From positions 62,001 to 126,000 of the forward strand of contig CAYVCQ010000009.1 in NCBI GenBank assembly GCA_964450405.1: DNA of 64,000 nt. The letters run 5' to 3'. The notes below the pieces were generated by a model, which saw only the letters and a list, made by a program, of their open reading frames with translations, was not told the origin of the DNA and made no database searches. Positions 10,078 through 19,300 of the stretch are shown piece by piece. The stretch's first letter is position 1, and each line of letters starts with the position of its first letter. This stretch comes from WRGT01 sp964450405. GTDB taxonomy: Bacteria; Spirochaetota; UBA4802; UBA5550. Position numbers and translations under genes: made by a program.

Positions 10078-10595
10078 TACTATATGATCTACTGAGAATT
10101 TATTTTTAGTCAAATTCTATACCCGCTCTTGCTATTTACGTTAAAGTCTGATATTTTTCAACATTTATTGACATCTAAAAATATTTGTCAAGAGAATGAT
10201 TAAGTCTGAAGTACAAATTATATAAATTTAAAAGGTATACTTTTTGGTCAAACTGAGCTTCTATAGTTTGTATTTAGTACATTATAATAGTGTTTTATTT
10301 GAAAATTAATAAATTAGTATTGAAAATATTTGTATTTAATAATAAAAAGTAATATGTCATTACTTGTCTTATCAGAAAATATTCTGCATTTTATTACCTG
10401 TTTATCAATATGTAATAAAAGGGGAACAGCTTAGAAAATAATATCTGCTTTCTAAATAATAAGTAAGCGGTTATATTGATCAGTCACGGGCTCTAAAAAA
10501 ATTTTACTATAAGTAACAGATATTAAAGCTTCCTGTGTTAAAGTAATATTATAAATGTAATCATGATTATAAATAAGAGAAAGGATCCTTTTAAA
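10078..10595. other. AT-rich divergent intergenic region
   Basis: About 520 bases between the leftward propeller lipoprotein and the rightward TonB-dependent receptor. It is very AT-rich. A pair TTGACA (10168-10173) / TGTCAA (10186-10191) forms a small inverted repeat that could also be a -35 box for the leftward gene. No iron-box palindrome or RNA gene was recognised. Confidence 0.4.
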
Positions 10596-12968
10596 ATGCC
10601 TATAAAATATGTACGGTTTTTACTTTCTGTTTTAATTCTATTTTCGGCGTCGAATTTTATTCCTGTACAAGCCGCAGTCTATTCCATGCAGGGAAAGGTT
10701 ATAGACGGATCGACACAGAAACCTGTAAACTTTGCCATCATAATAATTCAGGAGGCGGGACTTGTAGTTAATGCGCCTCAGGGAAATTATTATATGGATA
10801 TCCCGAAAAGCGGTCGTTATGTGGTAAAGGTGCAGTCTCCAGGTCTTGACAGCATAACCACCTTTGTTACTATCGAGGGTAATGTTACACGCAATTTTAT
10901 TTTAAATCCGTATAAGTCAAAAGGTTCCGGTGTTGTCGTTATAAAAGGGGAGAAGGATATACAGAAAATATCGCGTCATACAATGAGTAAGAAGGAGATT
11001 AAGGAGGTCCCGGCGTCATTCGGAGATTCCATGAATGCTCTTACTGCCCTCCCCAGTGTGTCGCGTCCTGGAGGTATCTTCGGTCCGCTGATAATCAGAG
11101 GGGCAGATGATGCAGTGAACGGATATTTTGTGGATGATATCCCTCTTTATAATCCGATGCACTTCGGAGGTTTTCACTCAGTTATAAATAATGATCTTAT
11201 CAGAGAGATTGATCTTTACGCGTCATCATACCCGTCACAGTTTGCCAATGCCCAGGGTGCAATTATTAACATAAATACAATAGATGAAGTTATGGAGCCT
11301 GGCGGGAATGTCGATGTTGGACTTATTTCGGCGTGTTCGCTTATAAAGACACCTATTACTGAAAAAATATTTATAGATGGTAAAGAAAAAAGCGTAAACA
11401 AGGGTTATATGATAGCCTCTGCACGAATCGGCTATCTGTCACTTTTTATTCCGCTTTTTTATCAGTATGTTCTTAATCAACAGCTTGATCAGGTTCCCGA
11501 GTACTGGGATTATCAGTTCAAGGCAAAATACTATATCAACGAGAGTAACTCTTTAACTGTTCTCTCTTTCGGAAGCAGCGATACCATGAAGCTTATTTTA
11601 AAAGATGCTTATCTTGATCCCGGTGCTGATCCTTACTGGGTTAATGCAACATGGCAGCAGAGTCAGAAATCCAACAATGCCGGTATCTATTATACCTTTA
11701 AACCGAAGGAATCTTTCTCCAATACGATGATTGCATATGGAGCACTGACAGATTTTGACCGATGGCTTGATCTTCCGTCAGTGGGATCGGGTATCCCCTG
11801 GGCGCATGATATTGGTACTACCACAAAACCTTATATTTTCGGACTTAAAGATAAATTGAAAGTTGAGTGGTGGAAATCTCACGGTGAGTTGAGAGCTGGA
11901 GTTGAATTTAACTACTACTATTTTAAAACAGAGGGTGTTAACCTGGTTCCTGTTAATTATCCTCTTAATCTAAGTGACCCAACAAGTTTTGCAAAAGTAA
12001 ACATTAATGATACCACTAAAAATCATACTCTGGTTCATTATATAGAAAATAAATTTACCATCGGATGGGTAACATTTGTTCCGGGATATCACGCGGAGTA
12101 TCTGGCTGCCGCAAAGAAGCAGACCTTCGATCCCCGGGGGGCACTTAGTATAGCATTTCCAACGGGTACTACTATAGGTGCGGCAGGTGGTTATTACAGC
12201 TGTTTTATGCAGACAAATGCCAGCTGGTTCAATGACTCTCCGGATCTTGCAGCCGCAAGTTACCTTAAACCCCAGAGATCTATCCATAGAGCGCTGAGCC
12301 TGGAGCAGAAGGTTTCAGATTATACTTTTAAAGCAGAGGGATTTTACAACAATTTCTGGGATATAGTTTACGCGCAAGTGATTTCAGGCAGAAATTATCA
12401 TAACGGAAGTGAAATCAAAGCTCGTGGATTTGAGCTTATGGCGAAAATAAGTGATGAGAGCGATCAGGGTCTCTTCGGATGGATGAGCTACACATATTCG
12501 CAGTCAAAATATAAATCAAATAAAATATCTGAACCATATAATGACGAGTGGCTCTATTCAGATTATGATCAGACTCATGTTGCCAAACTTGTAGCAGGTT
12601 ATACCTATAAGAATCATACGTTAAGTGCGAAGTTTCAAATGAATTCTACTACACCATATACACCTATTGTCGGCAGTAATAAGGATTGGTTATATTCCGG
12701 ATCGGGTGAGAGATATGAACCTGTTTATGGTAAACCGAATACATCGCGTCTTGAACCGAGTCATGAGATTGATATTAGATATACATATAAAACAAATTAC
12801 AAATGGGGATTCCTCAGCTGGTATATAGAGGTTATAAATGCTGATAATTATCAGGGAGAGCAGTATACTTTTGATTACCGTATGCCTCAATCGGAAAGTA
12901 ATCCACGTATTAAAAAAAGAAACGGGCTTGCAATGTTTCCGAATTTTGGTGTAGAGGCTAAGTTTTAA
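10596..12968 (+). CDS. TonB-dependent outer-membrane receptor with carboxypeptidase-regulatory-like N-domain
   Basis: About 790 residues. I chose ATG 10596, which follows AGAAAGGA by 10 bases and begins a clean signal peptide (MPIKYVRFLLSVLILFSASN); an upstream ATG at 10563 adds 11 polar residues. After the signal comes a CarboxypepD_reg-like beta domain (MQGKVIDGSTQKPVNFAIII), then a plug with MNALTALPSVSRPGGIFGP, LIIRGADDAVNGYFVDDIPL and a QGAIININT end. The rest is a 22-strand type barrel ending in FGVEAKF. This family imports large or scarce ligands using energy from TonB, and exbB-exbD-tonB lie just downstream with two lipoproteins between. The ligand is unknown; the CarboxypepD-plug arrangement is common in SusC-like and peptide/metal receptors. 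Confidence 0.9.
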   Translation: MPIKYVRFLLSVLILFSASNFIPVQAAVYSMQGKVIDGSTQKPVNFAIIIIQEAGLVVNAPQGNYYMDIPKSGRYVVKVQSPGLDSITTFVTIEGNVTRNFILNPYKSKGSGVVVIKGEKDIQKISRHTMSKKEIKEVPASFGDSMNALTALPSVSRPGGIFGPLIIRGADDAVNGYFVDDIPLYNPMHFGGFHSVINNDLIREIDLYASSYPSQFANAQGAIININTIDEVMEPGGNVDVGLISACSLIKTPITEKIFIDGKEKSVNKGYMIASARIGYLSLFIPLFYQYVLNQQLDQVPEYWDYQFKAKYYINESNSLTVLSFGSSDTMKLILKDAYLDPGADPYWVNATWQQSQKSNNAGIYYTFKPKESFSNTMIAYGALTDFDRWLDLPSVGSGIPWAHDIGTTTKPYIFGLKDKLKVEWWKSHGELRAGVEFNYYYFKTEGVNLVPVNYPLNLSDPTSFAKVNINDTTKNHTLVHYIENKFTIGWVTFVPGYHAEYLAAAKKQTFDPRGALSIAFPTGTTIGAAGGYYSCFMQTNASWFNDSPDLAAASYLKPQRSIHRALSLEQKVSDYTFKAEGFYNNFWDIVYAQVISGRNYHNGSEIKARGFELMAKISDESDQGLFGWMSYTYSQSKYKSNKISEPYNDEWLYSDYDQTHVAKLVAGYTYKNHTLSAKFQMNSTTPYTPIVGSNKDWLYSGSGERYEPVYGKPNTSRLEPSHEIDIRYTYKTNYKWGFLSWYIEVINADNYQGEQYTFDYRMPQSESNPRIKKRNGLAMFPNFGVEAKF

Positions 12969-13058
12969 AGATAACAAACCGAACATCCTCCCAGCCCGCC
13001 GGCGGGGAGTTGAAGGCTGTTTAAGAGGCTTAATTTGATAGAAAAACGTTGAAGAAGA

Positions 13059-13090
13059 TGCTTCGACAGGCTCAGCATGACATGGTGAAC
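13059..13090. repeat. dispersed noncoding motif of the CTTCGACAGGCTCAGCATGA type
   Basis: The stretch CTTCGACAGGCTCAGCATGA followed by CATGGTGAAC lies between the receptor and the first lipoprotein. I recall closely similar sequences as widespread intergenic repeats in unrelated environmental bacterial genomes, where they are often mis-called as coding. Just upstream (12990-13010) is a GC-rich palindrome, CCCGCCGGCGGG. Confidence 0.5.
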
Positions 13091-13146
13091 ATGAATGGTT
13101 AATGAGCCTGTTGCAGTGAATTGAATTTGAGGAGAAAAATAATATT

Positions 13147-13539
13147 ATGAAAAAGACAGTTTTATTTACAATAATGCTCGGTGCAGTATTATTCTTTAAT
13201 GCGTGTACATCGCCGATATGTATCACGTCATCCATAACACCCATGCAGGGTAAGGTTATTACGGAAAATCTCGGTAAAACTAATGGGACAGATTCTGCTT
13301 TCTCATTTTTAGGATTATATATGATCGGCCGTCCTGATCTTGACAGAGCGATTGATAAAGCACTGGAGCAGAAAGGGGGCGATACTCTGATCAATGTAAG
13401 ATGTTACGAAACTGTATCGTATTTTGTACTTTTCAGCATTACTACAGTAAAAGTTGAAGGTGAAGCGGTTAAGTTCACTGTTGATGCAGTTGAGTCAACT
13501 GATAAGAAAAATGATGCAAAAAAGGATAAAAAGAAATGA
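13147..13539 (+). CDS. small lipoprotein, first of a related pair
   Basis: 130 residues. The signal peptide (MKKTVLFTIMLGAVLFFNAC) ends in a lipobox with Cys20. The mature part contains DLDRAIDKALEQKGGDTLIN, then a beta-rich tail FSITTVKVEGEAVKFTV, and ends in a Lys/Asp-rich tail. The AxxxxGGDxxI core is shared with the next gene, so the two are paralogues. A ribosome site TGAGGAGAAA precedes the ATG. It overlaps the next gene by four bases (ATGA). Lying between a TonB-dependent receptor and ExbB-ExbD-TonB suggests an accessory role in the same envelope system. I do not recognise a named family. Confidence 0.75.
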   Translation: MKKTVLFTIMLGAVLFFNACTSPICITSSITPMQGKVITENLGKTNGTDSAFSFLGLYMIGRPDLDRAIDKALEQKGGDTLINVRCYETVSYFVLFSITTVKVEGEAVKFTVDAVESTDKKNDAKKDKKK

Positions 13540-13898
13540 AACAGAATTTCCGTTTTCTGATTCTATCTCTCCCTGCGGTGCTTTTGATTTTTACCGGATG
13601 CCTCTCTTTCAAGACAAATGCAGTTGGAGTTGAACCGAGTGCAAGATATATGACATCTCCATACTACGAGGTGCTTGGTGAGGCGGATGGGATATCCAGC
13701 AGTTTTAAATTATTCTGGTTCATTCCTGTAACACCTTCTGTCAGCAGCGAAGAAGCGGTTGATGATGCTGTAAAGAGCAAGGGCGGAGATAATATCATTG
13801 AGGCAGTTTTTACACGTGAGAGCAAGGTCTATATAATAGGTACTGTGAACAATATTTATGTTAAAGGTAAAGCGATTAGATATATTCAGTATAAGTAA
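13536..13898 (+). CDS. small lipoprotein, second of a related pair
   Basis: 120 residues. The signal peptide (MKQNFRFLILSLPAVLLIFT) is followed by a GC lipobox, with Cys22 as lipid-bearing residue. The mature domain carries SEEAVDDAVKSKGGDNIIEA and a terminal beta segment GTVNNIYVKGKAIRYIQYK. Both align in order and spacing with the preceding protein (DRAIDKALEQKGGDTLIN ... TTVKVEGEAVKFTV), so this is a tandem duplication that has diverged. Coupled to its neighbour by an ATGA overlap. Membrane-anchored, probably periplasmic. Function unknown. Confidence 0.75.
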   Translation: MKQNFRFLILSLPAVLLIFTGCLSFKTNAVGVEPSARYMTSPYYEVLGEADGISSSFKLFWFIPVTPSVSSEEAVDDAVKSKGGDNIIEAVFTRESKVYIIGTVNNIYVKGKAIRYIQYK

Positions 13899-13908
13899 CA
13901 GATGTAAG

Positions 13909-14009
13909 GCCCCCGCACACCCGGAGGGCACAAAAGTAAAAGTGTTTTGGGATGGGTTCCCGAATTGAATATATTTATTAATCTTTGCCCCCTCCGGGGG
14001 TGCGGGGGC
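13909..14009. repeat. 101-bp G/C-rich inverted-repeat element (MITE/REP-like)
   Basis: The left arm at 13909-13934 begins GCCCCCGCACACCCGGAGGG. The right arm at 13984-14009 ends GGGGGTGCGGGGGC and is its reverse complement with about four mismatches over 26 bases. The arms enclose about 50 AT-rich bases. A single arm of the same sequence recurs at 20086-20111. It sits between the lipoprotein pair and exbB. No ORF inside. Confidence 0.65.
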
Positions 14010-14077
14010 AGAAGAGAGCGGTTGAGTTGATTTAATAAAGCGTCATAATAAAATTAAGAAGCAAAAAGAGGAGTGAA

Positions 14078-14692
14078 ATGGAAAATTTACTTACAATAGG
14101 CGAAAGAGCAATTTTTTCTGTAATGGGGCTGGCAAGTATTATTGCCGTTGCAGTTACAATAGACCGCGGACTTATATTCCGTCACAACATGAAGATCGGC
14201 GGGATGATCTTCGGCGAAATAGTAGCAAAACTCAGAGCCGGTGACACAAATTCTCTCGGCAGTTATATAGAAGAATATCCTGAGTCGGCTTACGCGAGGT
14301 TTGCTGCATTTATCAAAGAGCACTTCAGCTCCGGAGAAAAGTCTCTAGCGCACCTGATGGAGGGTAAGCTCATTGAGGAGCGGATTTATCTTGAGCGTAG
14401 AATTATAATTCTTGGAACTCTGGGTAACAATGCTCCATTCATCGGACTTCTGGGGACTGTTCTTGGAATTATCAAAGCATTCTATAATCTTGGAACTCTT
14501 GGAAATACAGGCGCAGAGGTTGTTATGAGAAGCATCTCCACAGCGCTTCTTGCCACTGCATCCGGTCTTCTTATTGCAATTCCGGTAGTTATGATGAACA
14601 ACTTTTTCAGCAAACGTCTGAAGAATATTATGCAGAATCTGGAGATATTATCCAAAGAGGCTTTAGCAGCTTCAGTGAAGAATGAGAAGTAG
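14078..14692 (+). CDS. exbB: ExbB/TolQ-type proton channel subunit
   Basis: 204 residues, normal for ExbB. There are three membrane segments: about 10-30 (IFSVMGLASIIAVAVTIDR), about 113-135 (LGTLGNNAPFIGLLGTVLGI) and about 152-175 (ISTALLATASGLLIAIPVVM). The conserved PFIGLLGTVLGI and A-T-A-x-G-L-x-x-A-I-P motifs of the MotA/TolQ/ExbB family are present. It forms the inner-membrane proton channel with ExbD that energises TonB. RBS AAAAGAGGAG lies before the ATG. First of the exbB-exbD-tonB operon; ExbB rather than TolQ is favoured by the TonB gene and the nearby receptor. Confidence 0.92.
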   Translation: MENLLTIGERAIFSVMGLASIIAVAVTIDRGLIFRHNMKIGGMIFGEIVAKLRAGDTNSLGSYIEEYPESAYARFAAFIKEHFSSGEKSLAHLMEGKLIEERIYLERRIIILGTLGNNAPFIGLLGTVLGIIKAFYNLGTLGNTGAEVVMRSISTALLATASGLLIAIPVVMMNNFFSKRLKNIMQNLEILSKEALAASVKNEK

Positions 14693-14718
14693 ACTGTAGA
14701 AGTTAAAGGAGGAATATC

Positions 14719-15123
14719 ATGGGAATGGGAAGTGATAAAGGTGAAGATGGAGTTATAAGTGATATCAACATAACTCCAATGGTTGATATAATACTTGTTC
14801 TTCTTGTAATTTTTATGGTTACAGCAAATTTTCTGAAGAAGGAATCGATTAACATCAATCTTCCGAGGGTTGCAGCTGCAGATCCGAATATCAAGGAATC
14901 CAAACAGATTGCCGTGACAAGAGAGGGTAAGTTTTATCTTGAAGGGAATCTTGTTACTGAGGCAGCACTGGCAAATGAAATGACAAGAGAGGCAAAGTAC
15001 CGGCCGAATATGAGAGTTACACTGTCGGCGGATGAGAATCTTTCGTATGGAAGTGTCTCTAAAATAATGGGTGTGCTTCGAAGATGCGGAGTCACAAGAA
15101 TAGCTCTTTCGGTAAAAAAATAG
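14719..15123 (+). CDS. exbD: ExbD/TolR-type subunit
   Basis: 134 residues. A single membrane helix at about 20-42 (PMVDIILVLLVIFMVTANFL) carries the essential membrane Asp (Asp23), the proton-conducting residue. The periplasmic domain has the usual beta-alpha order (IAVTREGKFYLEGN, RVTLSADENLSYGSV, VLRRCGVTRIALSVKK). A strong RBS (AAAGGAGGAA) precedes the ATG. It lies 26 bases after exbB and 9 before tonB. Works with ExbB to convert proton flow into TonB movement. Confidence 0.92.
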   Translation: MGMGSDKGEDGVISDINITPMVDIILVLLVIFMVTANFLKKESININLPRVAAADPNIKESKQIAVTREGKFYLEGNLVTEAALANEMTREAKYRPNMRVTLSADENLSYGSVSKIMGVLRRCGVTRIALSVKK

Positions 15124-15132
15124 GGGGGACCT

Positions 15133-15780
15133 GTGCTTGATGAATCGCTCATAATACATATCAGAAATCATAAATTTCTGATAAAACATCTTTTCAGGTT
15201 GAGTCTGATTATCTCCTTTATTGTGCATATTACAGCAGCGGGGAGTTATCTGATAACGCAGAATCTCCCGTCATCAACAATGTCAATGGAGAACGCCATG
15301 GATCTTGAGCGTCAGGAGTTCGAGATCGATATACCTCCTGAACTAATCGGAGGAGATTCAAATCCCGCACCGGTTGAAAGACAGGACTGGGTAGAGGGGA
15401 GCAGTAAAACAGGTGAAGACCCCGAAGAGAAAGAGATCAATACTAATCAGATCTCCGGTGATGGTACGGATAAAAACGGGTATCTCTTTTCGTTCAATGG
15501 TGATATGCCTCCTAAGGAGATTGTAGACTTTGATCTGAGACAATATTTTCCTGCAGAGGCAAAATCTGCAAACATAAAGCAATACCCTGTTACATTACTA
15601 TTGCAGATAGATGAAAACGGAACTCTGATAACTGCAAATATATCTTCCGGGAAAGCACCTTACGGATTCAATGAGCAGGCAATTAAAGCAGTGAAGAGGA
15701 TGCGTTTTTCACCAGGTTATAAAAGCGGAAAGCGTGTAAAGATGGCTCATTATCTTACTATCAGATTTGATCTTGAGTAA
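15133..15780 (+). CDS. tonB: TonB-family energy transducer
   Basis: 215 residues, starting at GTG 15133 after a GGGGGG ribosome site and 9 bases from the exbD stop. One membrane helix (about 21-42, LSLIISFIVHITAAGSYLI) is followed by an acidic linker (residues 60-120) that lacks the usual Pro-Lys repeats. The C-terminal TonB fold is at about 145-215: PVTLLLQIDENGTLITANI, FNEQAIKAVKRMRFSPGYK and HYLTIRFDL. It transmits ExbB/ExbD energy to outer-membrane receptors, most likely the one encoded at 10596. The short linker is unusual but within family range. Confidence 0.9.
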   Translation: MLDESLIIHIRNHKFLIKHLFRLSLIISFIVHITAAGSYLITQNLPSSTMSMENAMDLERQEFEIDIPPELIGGDSNPAPVERQDWVEGSSKTGEDPEEKEINTNQISGDGTDKNGYLFSFNGDMPPKEIVDFDLRQYFPAEAKSANIKQYPVTLLLQIDENGTLITANISSGKAPYGFNEQAIKAVKRMRFSPGYKSGKRVKMAHYLTIRFDLE

Positions 15781-15832
15781 AGGGCGGGAATTGATTTTTT
15801 AATTCCCCGCAACTCAACAGTCTCCGAAAAAT

Positions 15833-16190
15833 AGCCCCCTATCCCCGGTCGGTGGCACCGGGGATATCAGTTATATAGCTGTTAGTTTTATTCTTATCAT
15901 TTCTTTTACAATTCCAACATTATTTGATAAATCTTCATCTCTAATCCGCAATTTATCGATTCCAAAACTCATCAGGAATTCATCTCTGTATCTATCGTAT
16001 TCGTTTTGTGAATCATAAATTCAACAAAATTTCCCTCTTGTGTGCCCCCTTCGGGGGACAGGGGGATATGGGAATGTGAATTACCCCAACATTCCGGATT
16101 GAGCTAAATATAACGGTGCTCATTTTAAAGTCCCCCGAGGGGCGCCCGAGCGTAGCGACAAAGTACTCCCGGGGTAGGATTTAGGGGGCT
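15833..16190. repeat. 358-bp element with AGCCCCCTA terminal inverted repeats
   Basis: AGCCCCCTA at 15833-15841 faces TAGGGGGCT at 16182-16190. Just inside are C-rich and G-rich blocks, TCCCCGG on the left and CCGGGGTAGGATT on the right. Further palindromic G-rich blocks lie at 15844-15865 (CCCCGGT...ACCGGGG) and about 16040-16065 (GCCCCCTTCGGGGGACAGGG). The DUF559 remnant lies inside. The layout suggests a non-autonomous element or a decayed mobile unit. No target duplication was identified. Confidence 0.5.
15871..16020 (-). pseudogene. C-terminal remnant of a DUF559-type endonuclease
   Basis: Reading the minus strand from 16020 gives about 49 codons ending in TAA at 15871-15873. The residues are YDSQNEYDRYRDEFLMSFGI, then DKLRIRDEDLSNNVGIVKEM and IRIKLTAI. 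This matches the end of DUF559 / very-short-patch-repair-like endonucleases: YDxxRDxxLxxxGIxxLRxxxExxxxN, with the helix ending in RI. The N-terminal catalytic part is missing and a TGA stands directly upstream, so the gene is a fragment. It sits inside the G-rich element at 15833-16190. I am fairly sure of the family and sure it is not functional. Confidence 0.65.
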
Positions 16191-16369
16191 GTGGTTGGTG
16201 ATGTGGTGAGCTTTAAATTTAGTAATTTCTATCCCGTAAAAAAATACTTCTCCATTAATTTCTCCTTGATATTACTCCGAAAAATAGTTAAAATAAACTA
16301 TAGACAAATGGAGGAGAATATCTCCCCTGCTGCTTGAATTTTAAAAAATAAAAGAAAAATGCAGGCCCT

Positions 16370-19300
16370 ATGAAAAAGTATATTATCATAATAACAGTAT
16401 TTCTCTCATTAATAATTAACTATGAATCAGGTATTTGCCGTTCATGGGATGACCTTGATGAGGGAGAACGTGATATCTATGGAAGTGAGAGGGAGGAAAA
16501 ATTTCCTCTGAAAGCTTTCTTCATGGAAAAGGAGGTGTGGGAGAATCATTACTCCTTCATGTTATTCTGGTTATATAAACATACAGATTATCCGAAATAT
16601 AAATCCACCCGTCTGCTTCCGTTTTATTACGGGCTGGACAGTAAGGTGGATAACAGATCTCTGACCGTAATCCCGCCTCTTCTTTCATATTTTGAAACCG
16701 ACGGTACTGAGAAAACCAGTTACATTCTATTTCCCTTGTATTATTCATCTGTTGATACAGATGAATCGGACCGTTCCCTCCTCTTTTTATTCTGGTGGGG
16801 TAGGGAGAAGTATTCTTCCGGCGCTAATTCGTATCAGACAATATTCCCTGTATTTTATCATAGCAGTAAAGAATATTCTGAAAAAGGTTCAGGTGAGTAT
16901 CTCTGGATAAATCCTTTATTCGTCAGCTGGAGAGAAAGAAATTCCGATGTAGAGGAGAAAGAACATCTCTGGTGGACACCGATTGTTCCTCTGACATTTC
17001 ATTATGTGGACAGATATTATGGCCACAGAAATTTTCTATGGCTCATGGATTATTCCTGGAGTATAAATGACGGTAAAGATCAGATGGAGAGATTCTGGCT
17101 GCTTCCGCTATTTCTATGGTCAAGAGGGGATGATGGTTACACGGCAATAAATCCGCTCTACATAAACAATAGACATTCTAATGGTGATTACTACTGGCAT
17201 CTTTTCCCTGTTTTTGCAAAATGGGAAGATAGCTATTACGGTTTAAATGAAAACATTGTTAAAACAAAACAGATAGTTACACCTTTATTTACACGCCGCA
17301 CAGTTGTAGAGGAAAAAAGCGGAGAGCAGACTTACTCAAACTTCTGGTTCCCGATAATTCCTCTTTTCTTCAGAAGCAGTGATCGCGAAGAGGGAACTCA
17401 TACAAACATTGCCTGGCTTCTTGACTGGGAGAGCAGTAAAGACGGGGCGTTGAAGAGTTTTGCACTGGCTCCGCTTGTGTTTCATCAGACTGGGGAGAGC
17501 GGATATAAATACTATATCCCATTCTACTGCAGACCCTCCGGCGCTACAGAAAAGTCCGGATATACCTTCGGTCTTTTCCACTATTATGACTGGCGTGAAT
17601 CGGGGAGTACTGTGTGGTCATGGTTGTACTACAGCAATGAGGAGTTTGTACCAAAGCCTGCAGTTAAGGGGAGTAAAGATCCTGTAGAGAAAGAGGAGTT
17701 CTACTATACGCATTTTCTTCCGGTATATTATTCGTGGAAGACTACGGAGAGTACCGGGCAGATCATTTTCCCTCTCTGGTATAATTACAAAGATAAGCAG
17801 ACTGACATTCATGTTGACCTTTCCGGTTTTGCAAGAAAAACAGTTATGGGTCCATTTAATCCGGATATCGGAGTGGGGCTTGAGAAGAAAGATGATACCT
17901 GGTATTTTGACAGCGACTATTCATGGTTATATGATGTTGTGAGTGTTTCAAGCAGAGTAGCCATACGGAATCCATTTGCATCAAAGGTGGAGAGTGTTTC
18001 CGGAGGTGATTCATCTGAAATAGATATAACTCCAGTTGATAAAACTGCCGTGGCGGATCAAACGGAGATCTCCTCAATCAACTCTATCAATCCAATCAAA
18101 GATAAGAAAAATAAAGGTAATATTAAAGCAGAGAAAAACATCGCTTCAGAAAAATTAAAAAGTTCCGCAGGGATCTCCGGCAAAAAGGGGATGAGCAGGG
18201 AGAACTCTGAGTTTTTCTGGGGATGGAAACTTCTTTTCGGATGGATGGCGTATGAGCAGGCCGATACTCAGAGGCACTTCAGGCTTCTGCCTCTGACATG
18301 GTTTACATGGGACGAAAAGGCAAATGATCAACTCTATGTGTTTCTTCCATTCTTTCTTTCATATAAGTCGGAAGAAAAAAAGGAGGAGTACTTTGTGGTG
18401 GCTCCGTTCTATGCAGCGCAGAAAGAGGATAAATCATATGCGAAAGCCTATCTGATAAATCTCTATTGGGATGAGTATAAGGCGGAAACTGATTATTATG
18501 AAAAGACCATTCTCTGGCCATTTATAAACTGGTACAGCTCCCCGGAAAAAAGCGGTTTCAGAATCTTTCCAATTGTATGGCACAGAAACTGGAAAGAGGA
18601 TGGAAATGAATCCTCCAGAACATTTGCTCCGCTATACTACAGCAAAGATGTAAAAAATATTCAGACTGGAGAGTTTAAATCCCGAAGCAGAATTAATCCT
18701 CTATATTATCTCGATGAGGAAACAACCGGTACTGAAGCCTTTGGAAAAGATTATTCATACACATTGTTTGCTCCTCTGCTTCCGCTGTTTTATCATGGTG
18801 TTGAATCGAAAGAGAATACAATATCGAGTACAACTGTTACACCTCTGTTCTACTATAACAGTGAAGCGATAACTCAGACTGGCGGAGTTCTAAACGGTTC
18901 AACTTTATGGCTTCCGCTTTTGCCGGTTTTTTACAGCAGCAATTCCGGTGAATATAGTCACTGGAACCTGCTTGGTTTACTTGATAAATGCAGTGATAAA
19001 AACTACAGCCGTTTCTTCCTCTTTCCGCTGTATTATTCCACTGCAGAGAATGGCGAATATCATAAAAATATTCTCGGCATCATAGACTGGTGGAGCAGCG
19101 AAAACGGTATAGATACATCCATGGTGTTTCCGTTTTACTGGTGGAGCGGATACAAAGAGAGCAGCACGCTTGTTCTGTTTCCTTTGCTTTCTTATTTTAA
19201 CAGTGAGCCGGGAGAAAAAACACGTTTCGTGGCCGGTGCGTACTGGCATGAGTCTCCGACATTCGAAAGACAGAACTTTCTCTATCTCTTTGATCATCAG

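Noticed and set aside
12690..13394. Minus-strand frame of 234 codons
   Set aside because: It crosses the 3' end of the receptor gene, the intergenic repeat and a lipoprotein gene. Its CHAEPVEASS stretch is the usual false translation of the CTTCGACAGGCTCAGCATGA motif.
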